This document shows, piece after piece, positions 55,735-64,000 of a stretch of 64,000 nucleotides of DNA. Origin of the DNA: Herbaspirillum sp. CF444 (lineage in GTDB: Bacteria > Pseudomonadota > Gammaproteobacteria > Burkholderiales > Burkholderiaceae_D). Every line of letters starts with the position of its first letter. Position 1 is the stretch's first letter. A program made the translations under genes and the position numbers. The stretch is taken from positions 21,805 through 85,804 of the forward strand of contig NZ_AKJW01000077.1 in the NCBI RefSeq assembly GCF_000282135.1, read 5' to 3'. Below the pieces are notes generated by a model. That model saw nothing but the letters and a program-made list of their open reading frames with translations. It had not been told where the DNA came from and did not search any database.

Positions 55735-57111
55735 TTGCACTTGACCACTGAAATTGCCGCCTGGGCGGCCCAGGATACGCGCCTGCTGCTGTCCGTCCTG
55801 ATCGCGCTGATCGGCATCGTCGTGCTGATCAGCGTCCTTAAAATCGCTCCCTTCCTGTCCATTCTGCTCGGCACCTTCATCGCCGGCATGGGCGCCGGCT
55901 TGCCGCTGGAAAAGATCGCCTCGTCGTTCAGCAAGGGCGCCGGCAGCATCCTCGGCGAGGCGGGCATCATCATCGCGTTGGGCGCCATGCTCGGAGCGCT
56001 GATGGCGGACTCCGGCGCAGCCGACAAAATCGTCACGACCTTGCTGAAATATGCCAGGGGCAAGGCGATCCCGTGGATGATGGCGCTGGTGGCGATCGTC
56101 GTCGGCTTGCCGCTGTTCTTTGAAGTCGGCCTGGTGATGATGGCGCCGATCATTTTCGTCATGGCGCGTCGTTCGCAACAACCGATCCTGCGCGTGGCGA
56201 TTCCCGCGCTGGCCGGCATGACCACCTTGCACGCCTTGCTGCCGCCGCACCCGGGGCCGCTGATTGCGGTGAGCGCCTTGCATGCGGATCTCGGCACCAC
56301 CATGCTGCTCGGTTTTGTGGTGGCGATCCCGGCGGTGGTCCTGGCGGGGCCGCTGTACGGCATGTGGCTGGCGCCGCGCATGCCGATCGGCGAGCCGGAA
56401 CAGATCGGCGCCTTGTTCAAGGGCCAGCAAGCGGCTGAACTGCAACCGGGCTTCCTGCCGTCGCTGGCGACCATCCTGCTGCCGGTGGTGCTGATGCTGG
56501 GCCGCACCGTCGCCAAGATCTGGGTCGCGCCGGAAACCACCTTGTTCGAGATGCTCAATTTCTTCGGCGAACCGATCATTGCACTGACGGCGACCGTGCT
56601 GTTTGCGGTGATCGTGCTCGGCTGGGGCCGCGGCGTCAGTCGTACCGACGTCGGCGCGATCCTGCGCAAGGCCTTGCCGCCGATTGCCGGCCTGCTGCTG
56701 ACCATCGGCGCCGGCGGCGGTTTGAAGCAAGCCTTGCTGACGGCGGGCATCAGCGACACCATCACCAAGGTGGCGAGCGGCACGCACATGCCATTGATCC
56801 TGCTGGCATGGCTGATTGCCGTAGCCTTGCGTCAGGCGACCGGCTCGGCCACGGTGGCGACCACCGCCACCGCCGGCATCGTCGCGCCGCTGGTGGCGAC
56901 GTTGTCGGGCACGCACAATGCCTTGATGGCGCTGGCCATCGGCGCAGGGTCGGTGTTCTTCTGCCACGTCAATGACGCCGGCTTCTGGATGGTGAAGGAA
57001 TACTTCGGACTCGACCTCAAGCAGACTTTTGCAACGTGGTCGGTGATCCAGACCATCGTCTCGGTGGTCGGATTGGGAATGACCTTGCTGTTGTGGGGCA
57101 TCCTGACCTGA
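55735..57111 (+). CDS. GntP family gluconate:H+ symporter
   Basis: 458 residues starting at TTG 55735, directly behind an AAGGAGAT ribosome site. It has about 12 membrane helices. LGTFIAGMGAGLPLEKIASSF and GAMLGALMADSGAADKIV are GntP signatures near residues 42-100. It imports gluconate or a related hydroxy acid. No gluconate kinase is near. It is followed by a palindromic repeat, then moaE. Confidence 0.92.
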   Translation: MHLTTEIAAWAAQDTRLLLSVLIALIGIVVLISVLKIAPFLSILLGTFIAGMGAGLPLEKIASSFSKGAGSILGEAGIIIALGAMLGALMADSGAADKIVTTLLKYARGKAIPWMMALVAIVVGLPLFFEVGLVMMAPIIFVMARRSQQPILRVAIPALAGMTTLHALLPPHPGPLIAVSALHADLGTTMLLGFVVAIPAVVLAGPLYGMWLAPRMPIGEPEQIGALFKGQQAAELQPGFLPSLATILLPVVLMLGRTVAKIWVAPETTLFEMLNFFGEPIIALTATVLFAVIVLGWGRGVSRTDVGAILRKALPPIAGLLLTIGAGGGLKQALLTAGISDTITKVASGTHMPLILLAWLIAVALRQATGSATVATTATAGIVAPLVATLSGTHNALMALAIGAGSVFFCHVNDAGFWMVKEYFGLDLKQTFATWSVIQTIVSVVGLGMTLLLWGILT

Positions 57112-57112
57112 G

Positions 57113-57252
57113 AACCTGCTCACGATTTTACTGCGAGGCCATGATCCGGCGTCGGGCGGTGCTCGGAATCCTCATGTACTGAAGTACATTCCGGTTCCTG
57201 TGCTCCGGCCGCCACCGGCTGATGGCCTCTCGCTACAGATCGTGAACAGGTT
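57113..57252. repeat. 140-bp palindromic repeat element
   Basis: The outer arms 57113-57126 and 57239-57252 pair with one mismatch. The second arm GCGAGGCCAT (57133-57142) pairs with ATGGCCTC-TCGC (57222-57233). The centre is a short palindrome TGTACT-GA-AGTACA (57176-57189) flanked by GGAAT/ATTCC. It encodes no protein and lies just after gntP. The form is that of a dispersed palindromic unit (REP or MITE-like). Confidence 0.8.
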
Positions 57253-57367
57253 TCGCGTGAAGAAACAGAACAAGTCCCGGCCGGCCCGGGATTTGTCGTT
57301 TCTGCGGGCGATGTCTTCAAGACATTGGGTACAATGAGGGCGATTCCATTTGCTTCTTCTTTTTCCT

Positions 57368-57829
57368 ATGCCGATCCGCGTCCAGACTGCCGACTTTGAC
57401 CTCAGCGCCGAGATTGGCGCATTGCGCCTGACCAATCCCAAGGTCGGCGCGGTGGTCAGCTTTGTCGGCACCGTGCGCGATCTCAACGACGGCGCCAGCG
57501 TGCAGGAGATGGAGCTGGAACACTATCCCGGCATGACTGAAAAAGCGTTGGCGCAGATCGTCGCCGACGCCAAGGCGCGCTGGGAGATTTTCGACGCGCT
57601 GGTGATCCATCGCGTGGGACCCTTGCTGCCGCTTGACCAGATCGTGCTGGTCGCGGTGACCTCGAAACATCGCGGCGAGGCCTTTGCAGCCTGCGAGTTC
57701 ATCATGGATTACCTCAAGACGCAGGCGCCGTTCTGGAAGAAGGAACAGACGCCCGACGGCGCGCGCTGGGTGGATGCGCGCGAGAGCGACGACAAGGCCG
57801 TGTCGAAGTGGGATCCGAAAACGGATTGA
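57368..57829 (+). CDS. moaE: Molybdopterin synthase large subunit MoaE
   Basis: 153 residues. It transfers sulfur from MoaD thiocarboxylate to precursor Z. VVSFVGTVRDLNDG near residue 35 and EHYPGMTEKAL near 60 are family motifs, and APFWKKEQTPDGARWVDA near 125 holds the active-site Lys. ATG 57368 is used; the six-codon upstream extension lacks a ribosome site. It is 32 bp before mntH. It is separated from moaD by other genes and the repeat. Confidence 0.96.
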   Translation: MPIRVQTADFDLSAEIGALRLTNPKVGAVVSFVGTVRDLNDGASVQEMELEHYPGMTEKALAQIVADAKARWEIFDALVIHRVGPLLPLDQIVLVAVTSKHRGEAFAACEFIMDYLKTQAPFWKKEQTPDGARWVDARESDDKAVSKWDPKTD

Positions 57830-57861
57830 TTTTTTCTTCTCCTTCTCAACAACAATAAAAC

Positions 57862-59178
57862 ATGTTCCGCCTGCCAACGACCGCCACCGCCCCTTTTTGT
57901 CCCTCTGAAGTTTCCGGCAGCGTCGCGGTGCCGCCGCATGCAAGCGTCTGGCAAAAGCTCAAAGTCTATGTCGGCCCCGGCTTGCTGATTTCCATCGGTT
58001 ACATGGATCCGGGCAACTGGGCGACCTCGGTCCAGGCCGGGTCGCAGTTCGGCTATCAGTTGCTGTTCGTGGTGATGTTGTCGAGCCTGGCGGCGATCAT
58101 GCTGCAATGCCTGTGCGCACGCCTGGGTATCGTCACCGGCAAGGATCTCGCCATCCATTCGCGCGAAAACTATCCGCCGGCGGTGGGCAAGGGCATGTGG
58201 GTGTTCGCCGAGCTGTCCATCGTCGCCTGCGATCTGGCCGAGGTGCTCGGCTGTGCGCTGGCGTTCAAGCTGCTGCTGGGCGTGTCGCTGCCGGTCGGCG
58301 TGTTGCTGACCGCGCTGGACACCGTGATCGTGCTGGGCTTGCAAGGGCGCGGGTTTCGTCAGGTCGAGGCGATCATCCTCGGGCTGGTGATGACGATTGC
58401 GGTTTGCCTCTTTACCCAACTGGCTTTCGTCAAGGCCGACTGGCATGCCGTGGTGCAAGGCTTCGTGCCGTCGCTGGCGACGCTGTCGAGCCGTGAGCCG
58501 CTGTACCTGGCGATCGGCGTGCTGGGCGCGACGGTGATGCCGCACAACCTCTACCTGCATTCCTCCATCGTGCAGACGCGCGCGGTCAGGCGCGAGCGTT
58601 CCAGCTTGCTGGAGGCGATCCGCTACACGCGCATCGACACGACGGTGTCGCTGCTGATGGCGATGACGATCAATGCCGCGATCCTGATCCTGGCGGCGTC
58701 GGCATTCCATAGCAGCGGCCGCACCGACGTGGTGGATCTGGATGTGGCGTATCACTTGCTCGATCCGATTACCGGCACCTCGCTGGCGGCGATCCTGTTC
58801 GGCATCGGTTTGTTTGCGGCGGGGCAGAGTTCCACCTTCACCGGCACGATCGCCGGCCAGGTCATCATGGAAGGTTTCTTGAAACTGAAAATCCCCTGCT
58901 GGCAACGCCGCATGGTGACGCGCGGACTGGCCTTGATTCCGGCGCTGATCGGCGTGTTGACCTTGGGCGAGCATTCGGTCGGACGCTTGCTGGTGCTCAG
59001 TCAGGTGGTGCTGAGCCTGCAGTTGCCGTTTGCGATGTATCCGCTGATCCGGCTGACCAGCCGGCGCGACTTGATGGGCGACTTCGCCAACCCGGTGTGG
59101 CTGGCCGCGCCGGCGTGGATGTTATTCCTCGGCATCAGCGCGGCGAATCTGTGGTTGGTGGCGCAGCTGTTTACCTGA
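57862..59178 (+). CDS. mntH: NRAMP family divalent metal (Mn2+/Fe2+) transporter
   Basis: 438 residues with 11 membrane helices. The metal-binding DPGN motif is in ISIGYMDPGNWATSVQAGSQ near residue 50 and MPHNLYLHSSIVQTRAVRRE near 230 is the second signature. It uses the proton gradient to import Mn2+ or Fe2+. ATG 57862 follows a run with no strong ribosome site. It is convergent with the HlyD gene at 19 bp. Confidence 0.95.
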   Translation: MFRLPTTATAPFCPSEVSGSVAVPPHASVWQKLKVYVGPGLLISIGYMDPGNWATSVQAGSQFGYQLLFVVMLSSLAAIMLQCLCARLGIVTGKDLAIHSRENYPPAVGKGMWVFAELSIVACDLAEVLGCALAFKLLLGVSLPVGVLLTALDTVIVLGLQGRGFRQVEAIILGLVMTIAVCLFTQLAFVKADWHAVVQGFVPSLATLSSREPLYLAIGVLGATVMPHNLYLHSSIVQTRAVRRERSSLLEAIRYTRIDTTVSLLMAMTINAAILILAASAFHSSGRTDVVDLDVAYHLLDPITGTSLAAILFGIGLFAAGQSSTFTGTIAGQVIMEGFLKLKIPCWQRRMVTRGLALIPALIGVLTLGEHSVGRLLVLSQVVLSLQLPFAMYPLIRLTSRRDLMGDFANPVWLAAPAWMLFLGISAANLWLVAQLFT

Positions 59179-59187
59179 TCAGCTGAG

Positions 59188-59206
59188 CGCCAAAATTTAT
59201 TTGGCG
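59188..59206. terminator. Small hairpin between mntH and the efflux operon
   Basis: CGCCAAA (59188-59194), loop ATTTA, TTTGGCG (59200-59206), overlapping the end of the HlyD gene. It is between convergent genes; no long T-run. Confidence 0.45.
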
Positions 59207-60084
59207 GAAGCAGTCTTGCTCTGGCCGCTGGGCTCCAGCGTCACGGTGCAGGTCAGGCCCGCCGCCAGCAGCACGTCCTTCGGCACTTCATCAATATGGA
59301 TCCGTACCGGAATCCGTTGCGCCAGGCGCACCCAGTTGAACGTCGGGTTGACGTCGGCCAGCAGTTCGCGGCTTTGCGGATTGTCGCGATCGTAGATGCC
59401 GCGTGAGATGCTGTCGACGTGGCCGCGCAGCGTGGCGCCGTTGATCAGCTGGATCCTGGCCGTGTCGCCCACGGCGACGTAAGGCAGCTTGGTCTCTTCA
59501 AAATATCCATATACCCAGAACGAATGGCTGTCGATGATGGCGATCTTGGCCGCGCCCACGCTGGCGTAGTCGCCGCGGCGCACGCTCAGGTTGGTGATGT
59601 AGCCGTCGACCGGCGCATACACCCTGGTGCGGTCGAGGTTGAGTCTGGCGGCGTCGCGTTGGGCAATGGCGACCTGATATTGCGCATCGGCGGCGACGAC
59701 CTGGGTGCCGGCGTCTTCGCGGTTTTCGCGCGAGACCACCAGGCTGTCCATGTCGGCGCGGCGGCGCGCCTGGGCGCGGCGCATGTCGAGATCTGCCTTG
59801 CGCGCCAGCACGGCGGCTTCGGCCTGTTGCAGCGCCAGTTGGTAATGCGCGGGGTCGATCTGCATCAGCAGGTCGCCCTTGTGCACCAGCTGGTTGTCGC
59901 GCACCGGCAGGTCAACCACCTGGCCGGCGACGTCCGGCGCGATGTTGACGACGTCGGCGCGCACGCGGCCGTCGCGCGTCCATGGCGAGACCATGTAGTG
60001 CTGCCAGAGCGTCCACGCCAGGAAGATGGCGGCAAGGAAAATCAGCGCCGTGATGATGAATCGAAAAATGGTTTTGACCGACAT
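59197..60084 (-). CDS. HlyD/AaeA-type periplasmic adaptor of a FUSC efflux system
   Basis: 295 residues with one N-terminal membrane anchor (about 8-26). The lipoyl-like halves lie around RADVVNIAPDVAGQVVDL (about 43-60) and VYAPVDGYITNLSVRRGDY (about 155). A helical hairpin in between has only one or two heptad repeats, as in AaeA. It would join the FUSC pump to the outer membrane factor. It starts at ATG 60084, 58 bp after the DUF1656 gene. Confidence 0.93.
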   Translation of the reverse strand: MSVKTIFRFIITALIFLAAIFLAWTLWQHYMVSPWTRDGRVRADVVNIAPDVAGQVVDLPVRDNQLVHKGDLLMQIDPAHYQLALQQAEAAVLARKADLDMRRAQARRRADMDSLVVSRENREDAGTQVVAADAQYQVAIAQRDAARLNLDRTRVYAPVDGYITNLSVRRGDYASVGAAKIAIIDSHSFWVYGYFEETKLPYVAVGDTARIQLINGATLRGHVDSISRGIYDRDNPQSRELLADVNPTFNWVRLAQRIPVRIHIDEVPKDVLLAAGLTCTVTLEPSGQSKTASAK

Positions 60085-60142
60085 GATGGATTACTCCTGA
60101 ATGATTCCGTATCTGTTTTTATGAAGCTGCCGTTTTTTCAGG

Positions 60143-60343
60143 CTAAGCGTAAATCGCCAGGCCGAGCAGTGCCGCGATGCAGGTGAACAGGCTGACGCGA
60201 AACAGCGCCGGATGCCACACCAGGTCGTACCAGCCGATGCGCACCAGGATGCGGTCGGCGACCAGCGCGATGGCGCCGGCAACGATGACGGCCAGCAGCA
60301 GCGTCGGCACGTAGGCGTCGAAGAAGGAAATTTCACGCGGCAT
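60143..60343 (-). CDS. DUF1656 small membrane protein (AaeX-like)
   Basis: 66 residues with two membrane helices. MPREISFFDAYVPTLLLAVIV is the family N terminus; ATG 60343 is taken over the 14-codon upstream extension. It is the small companion of FUSC pumps, matching AaeX in the aaeXAB aromatic-acid efflux operon. It overlaps the FUSC stop by 11 bp, so translation is coupled. Confidence 0.92.
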   Translation of the reverse strand: MPREISFFDAYVPTLLLAVIVAGAIALVADRILVRIGWYDLVWHPALFRVSLFTCIAALLGLAIYA

Positions 60344-62585
60344 GGTTTGCTCCTGAATTGGATGCGGAAGAAGTGCTGGCGCCAACGCTCTGGTGCTGAT
60401 GCATGGGTTGCAGCGGAGACTGTGGATCCAGCAGCGCGGTGCGGATGAAGTGCAGGTAGCTCAGCGTGCGCTGCAAGCGGTGACGCTCGCTGCGTTCGCG
60501 ATACTGCGGGCCGATGGCGAACTGCACCTCGGCAATGGCGCGGTTGTTGGCGTCCAGCACGGCGGCCAGCGTGGCGGGCGTGGGTTGTTCAAACAGCGCC
60601 GGCAGGGTTTCGCGCAGGCGATCCAGCGCGGCATAGGCCGATGGCGGCAGCAGGCCGGGGTTGCCGCTGCGGATGCCATGCAGTTCCGTGCGCAACTCGA
60701 TCACGGCATGGCCGATTTCCAGCGTGGCGAACATCCAGCCGAAGGCGTCCTTGCGCAGCGCAGGGCGGCTGCCGGTGACCATCGTGATCTGATGCATCAG
60801 GTCGCGCGTGCCGCTTTCGAACTGCAGCGCCAGGTGGGCGAGCTTGCCGAAGCAGGCTTGAACGACTTGCTTGCGCAGCAGCTTCTCCAGATGGCGCACG
60901 GTCCAGTTGGTGGTCGGCGGCAACAGCAGCATGAAAGCGACGGTGGTCACGACCAGCGACACCATCAGCGCGATACATTCGTTGAGATAGCCCGCTGCGT
61001 TGAAGTGAGCGAGGTTGTCCGGCACCGCCACGAACGGGAAGAAGATGCAGATGCCCAGACCGTAACCGGCCAGCGTCGGTTTCGTCGTCAGCAGCACGGC
61101 CAGCATCAATACCGGCGTCAGCGCGGCAGCCAGCATCCAGAATCCGTCGAGCTGCGGCACGATATGGAAGGTGTAGAAGTAGCCGAGCACCACCGCCAGC
61201 GCCACGCCCATGGTGACGGTGCGCGTGGCCTTGGCGGGGTCGGGCGCGGCCGAGGTGATGGCGCAGAACGCGGCGGCATTGAGCGAAGCCACGTCGCCGC
61301 TGGGCCAGCCGCTCAGGATCCAGAAGGTCGACAGGCCGATCAGCGTGATGGCGGCGCGGGCGCCGGCGATGCTGGCGGTGACCATGCTGGTCTTGGGCGA
61401 ATAGGCGTGTTCCCATTGTTCGCGTTCGTGGCGGCGTTGCACCAGCGATGCGTAGGTCAGCGTGTAGGCATGCAATTCCTCGATGACGCGATACAGCAGC
61501 TCGGACGCCGTGTCGAAATCGAGGATGGCGTCGTCGTCGAGCGCTTGGGCATGCTCGCTGCGCGTGGCGCGCATGCGGCGCGGCAATTCCTGTTTGTAGG
61601 TTTCCAGCTTGAGCGCGGCGTCGGCGGCGTCGGTCGCCGTCATCACCGGTTCGCCGCCGCTGCGTGTCAACAACGGCTGTACTTCGCGGAAGTAGGGCGA
61701 AATCGCATCGATCACCAGTTGCGCGGAAGGATTGCGGCTGTCGTGCAGGCGGTTCATCAACTGATGCAGGGCGTGCACGCGCGTCGACAGGGCCATGAAC
61801 TCGCTGTTCATGCGTGTCAGGCGTCCGCTGCGCAGGCGGATTTCGGGATCTTCGAAAATGGCGGAGCTGCGCAAGGCTTCCAGGCCGATGATGTCGCCGA
61901 CGAAACGGGCGTTGGTCGCTTCCAGCGCCTTGCGGTCGGCGGTGCCGCCCAGCGTGCTGCCGATCAGGTCGACGAAGGCGGTGAAGCGGCCGCGGATGAT
62001 GCGCACCAGGCCGGGTGCGCTGGCTTGCGGAAACACCAGCGCGCTGACCACGCCGGCGCAGACGATGCCGACGGTGATTTCGGTCGCGCGTGTCATCACG
62101 GAGTCGAAGGTCAATGCCGGATTGAGCGCCGCCGGAATACCGATCAGCGCCACCGTGTAGCCCGACAGCACGAAGCCGTAAGAACGGAAGTTGCGGTTGT
62201 GCGCCGAGCCGAAGGTGCACAGGCCGATCCACAATGCCGTGGCCAGCAGGAACAGCTCCGGCGTCTGCGCGAACAGGCCGACGAACACCACCACCGCGAC
62301 CGAACCGATGAAGGTGCCGATCACGCGGTAAAAACTCTTGGCGAGGATCATGCCGCTCTGCGGCTGCATCACGATGAAGACCGTGATCAGGCCGGAGCGC
62401 GGCGATTCCAGATCCAGCGCGTATCCAATGCCAAGGGCCAGCAAGCCTGCCAGCACCATTTTGAAGACGTAGATCCAGTTGGGGAAATCGGTTTGCCACC
62501 ATTCGCCGGCAGCCTCGTGCAATTGCCGTCCGAACGATTTCGGCGCGGCAGGAGTGACGCCTTGAGCATTGGCGGCACTGCTCAC
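60333..62585 (-). CDS. FUSC family (AaeB-like) efflux pump
   Basis: 750 residues starting at GTG 62585, overlapping the outer-membrane-factor stop by 4 bp (GTGA). It has two FUSC-type membrane halves (about residues 40-190 and 395-540) with cytoplasmic domains, as in AaeB, which exports aromatic carboxylates. GLITVFIVMQPQSGMILAKS and the symmetric second half FFTIV-like block are typical. Substrate is not shown by sequence. Confidence 0.93.
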   Translation of the reverse strand: MSSAANAQGVTPAAPKSFGRQLHEAAGEWWQTDFPNWIYVFKMVLAGLLALGIGYALDLESPRSGLITVFIVMQPQSGMILAKSFYRVIGTFIGSVAVVVFVGLFAQTPELFLLATALWIGLCTFGSAHNRNFRSYGFVLSGYTVALIGIPAALNPALTFDSVMTRATEITVGIVCAGVVSALVFPQASAPGLVRIIRGRFTAFVDLIGSTLGGTADRKALEATNARFVGDIIGLEALRSSAIFEDPEIRLRSGRLTRMNSEFMALSTRVHALHQLMNRLHDSRNPSAQLVIDAISPYFREVQPLLTRSGGEPVMTATDAADAALKLETYKQELPRRMRATRSEHAQALDDDAILDFDTASELLYRVIEELHAYTLTYASLVQRRHEREQWEHAYSPKTSMVTASIAGARAAITLIGLSTFWILSGWPSGDVASLNAAAFCAITSAAPDPAKATRTVTMGVALAVVLGYFYTFHIVPQLDGFWMLAAALTPVLMLAVLLTTKPTLAGYGLGICIFFPFVAVPDNLAHFNAAGYLNECIALMVSLVVTTVAFMLLLPPTTNWTVRHLEKLLRKQVVQACFGKLAHLALQFESGTRDLMHQITMVTGSRPALRKDAFGWMFATLEIGHAVIELRTELHGIRSGNPGLLPPSAYAALDRLRETLPALFEQPTPATLAAVLDANNRAIAEVQFAIGPQYRERSERHRLQRTLSYLHFIRTALLDPQSPLQPMHQHQSVGASTSSASNSGANHAA

Positions 62586-64000
62586 GGTGCAACTCCCGTC
62601 GCGGTGGCGATCGCCTGGTCGGCATGGGCGCTGGTTTCAGGCGCGGATGTTTCCAGTCCGCCGCCGAGCGCGACCGTCAGGCTGGCGTAGGCGCTGAGTT
62701 TTTGCGCCAGCAGTTGCTGCACGACTTGTTGCTGATGCAGCCATTGCGTTTGCGCGGTGAGCACGTTGACATAGTCGGTCAGGCCGCGCTGATAGGCGCG
62801 GGTGGCGATATCGACATTTTTTTGCGCGGCGACGATCGACAGATCGGCCTGCACTTGCTGGCGCTTGATGGCTTGCAGCGTCACGATCTGGTCGGCGATG
62901 CTTTTGAGCGCCTGGCTCAGCAGCATGTTGTAGTGCTCCACTTCCTGATCGTAGCCGGCGGTGGTGGCGCCGAGCTGGCCGCGCAGGCGTCCGCCTTCGA
63001 AGATCGGCAGCGAGATTGCCGGACCGTAGCTGCTCGTGATGTTCGGTCCGCTGAGGAAACTGAACAGGCTGCCGCCGGCTGCCGCCGGGCCGATGCTGGC
63101 CATCAGGTTGATGTTCGGATAGAAAGCGGCCTTGGCGACGGCGATGCCTTTGGCGGCTGCCTCGACACGCCAGCGCGCGGCGCTGATGTCGGGACGGCGG
63201 CCGATCAGTTCGGCCGGCAAGGCGCTGGGCAGGCCGATGCTTGCCTGCAGATTCATGCTCGGGCGGGTGATGTTGTCGCCGGCGCCCGGACCTTGGCCGA
63301 GCAGGGCGGCCAGCTGGTTGCGGGTGAGTGCGATGTTTTCGTCCAGGGCTTCGATCTGGCGGCGTGTTTCCGGCAGCGGGACTTCGGCCTGGGTGATTTC
63401 CATCTGCGTGCCGATGCCGCCCTTGAAGCGGCGATTGGCCAGATCGAGGATGCGTTGTTCCTGCTTCAGGGTGTCCTGCATGTTGTCGAGCAGACCGTAT
63501 TGCAGCGACAGCTGCACATAGGTGCGCACGACATTGCTTTCCAGGTCGAGCTGGGCGGCGCGGGCGTCGGCGGCGACGGCGTGGATTTCATCCTGGGCGC
63601 GTTCGGTGCTGTTGCGGTTGCGGTCCCACAGGTCGAGGTTGTACGAGAGGCTGAGCGCGGCGGTGTTGTTCCAGGTCAGTTTGTCGCGGAAGGCGGCGCC
63701 GTAATAGACGTTGTCGGACCAATCCTTGCGGCCGATGGCGGCATCCAGTTGCGCTTGCGGCAACTCGCCGGCATGGGCGACGACGGCCATGGCCTGGGCC
63801 TGGCGCACGCGGGCGGCGGCGATTGCCATGCTGGGGTTGCCGGCGACGGCGGTGACGACCAGGCGATTGAGTTGCGGATCGGCGTAGGTTTCCCACCAGG
63901 CGCGCCTGGGCCAGCCGGCTTCGGCGCCGACCTGGCGGATGGCGTTGCCGACGTCGAGCGTGTTGGGCTGCTGCAAAGCCGCCTGCGGCTTGATGCCGCC
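62582..64000 (-). CDS. Outer membrane efflux factor, NodT/OprM family (5' end outside the window)
   Basis: 473 codons are in the window and the frame runs off the right edge without a start, so the N terminus with its lipobox is missing. Two outer membrane factor repeats are visible (about LNRLVVTAVAGNPSMAIAAAR and the later IGRRPDISAARWRVEAAAKG). It forms the channel through which the FUSC-HlyD pump exports its substrate. It overlaps the FUSC start by 4 bp. The operon order on the minus strand is outer factor, FUSC, DUF1656, HlyD. Confidence 0.92.
   Translation of the reverse strand, partial: GGIKPQAALQQPNTLDVGNAIRQVGAEAGWPRRAWWETYADPQLNRLVVTAVAGNPSMAIAAARVRQAQAMAVVAHAGELPQAQLDAAIGRKDWSDNVYYGAAFRDKLTWNNTAALSLSYNLDLWDRNRNSTERAQDEIHAVAADARAAQLDLESNVVRTYVQLSLQYGLLDNMQDTLKQEQRILDLANRRFKGGIGTQMEITQAEVPLPETRRQIEALDENIALTRNQLAALLGQGPGAGDNITRPSMNLQASIGLPSALPAELIGRRPDISAARWRVEAAAKGIAVAKAAFYPNINLMASIGPAAAGGSLFSFLSGPNITSSYGPAISLPIFEGGRLRGQLGATTAGYDQEVEHYNMLLSQALKSIADQIVTLQAIKRQQVQADLSIVAAQKNVDIATRAYQRGLTDYVNVLTAQTQWLHQQQVVQQLLAQKLSAYASLTVALGGGLETSAPETSAHADQAIATATGVAP

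Overview
The window looks like a chromosomal segment of a GC-rich betaproteobacterium, most likely Burkholderiales of the Oxalobacteraceae (Herbaspirillum/Collimonas-like). This rests on the nuoA-N operon preceded by tpiA, secG and a tRNA-Leu and followed by a DUF2818 gene, on the fused LivM-LivG transporter protein, and on general protein character. It is an inference from gene content, not a database match. Almost all of it is ordinary chromosome. I see no rRNA, CRISPR array, transposase, integrase or prophage.

Layout. 1-1.75 kb: the 3' end of pnp and a type II NADH dehydrogenase. 1.8-7.1 kb: a six-gene minus-strand operon for 5-oxoproline (pyroglutamate) use, pxpB-pxpC-pxpA, DUF969, DUF979, DUF2891, divergent from a MarR-like regulator. 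7.9-10.4 kb: a quinone oxidoreductase, tpiA, secG and tRNA-Leu(GAG). 10.5-26.0 kb: the 14 subunits of respiratory complex I (nuoA-N) plus a DUF2818 gene, with perfect inverted repeats in several of the wider gaps between genes and a Fur-box-like sequence ahead of nuoA. 26-30.4 kb: a NUDIX hydrolase, a secreted MetX-like hydrolase, ETF-ubiquinone oxidoreductase and a thioesterase. 30.4-35.6 kb: a branched-chain amino acid ABC importer. 35.7-37.3 kb: an AT-rich pocket with two unrecognised convergent genes, the most foreign-looking stretch here.

37.3-48.2 kb holds accessory functions: an OFA-type MFS transporter with a GntR/FCD regulator, a LysE/ArgO exporter, a TonB-dependent siderophore receptor, a GNAT acetyltransferase, a methyl-accepting chemotaxis protein, a membrane-sensor histidine kinase without a nearby response regulator, and an RhtB exporter. 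48.4-52.6 kb is a possible mevalonate-use locus: a class II (degradative) HMG-CoA reductase, a periplasmic binding protein lacking its own permease genes, and a divergent MocR regulator with a clear operator candidate. 52.6-59.2 kb carries moeA, moaD and moaE, interleaved with a DUF817 membrane protein, a methyltransferase and a GntP permease, then mntH. A 140-bp palindromic repeat lies between gntP and moaE. 59.2-64.0 kb is a minus-strand efflux operon (outer membrane factor, FUSC pump, DUF1656, HlyD adaptor) that runs off the right end.

How the parts work together: NDH-2, complex I and ETF-QO all feed electrons to ubiquinone. The Liv importer and the pxp operon bring in and process amino-acid-type carbon and nitrogen. 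Nothing here clearly amounts to a new defence or mobile system. The best leads are the DUF969/DUF979/DUF2891 genes tied to 5-oxoproline, the HMG-CoA reductase locus, the nuo intercistronic hairpins, the AT-rich two-gene pocket, the structured leader before the histidine kinase, and the palindromic repeat.
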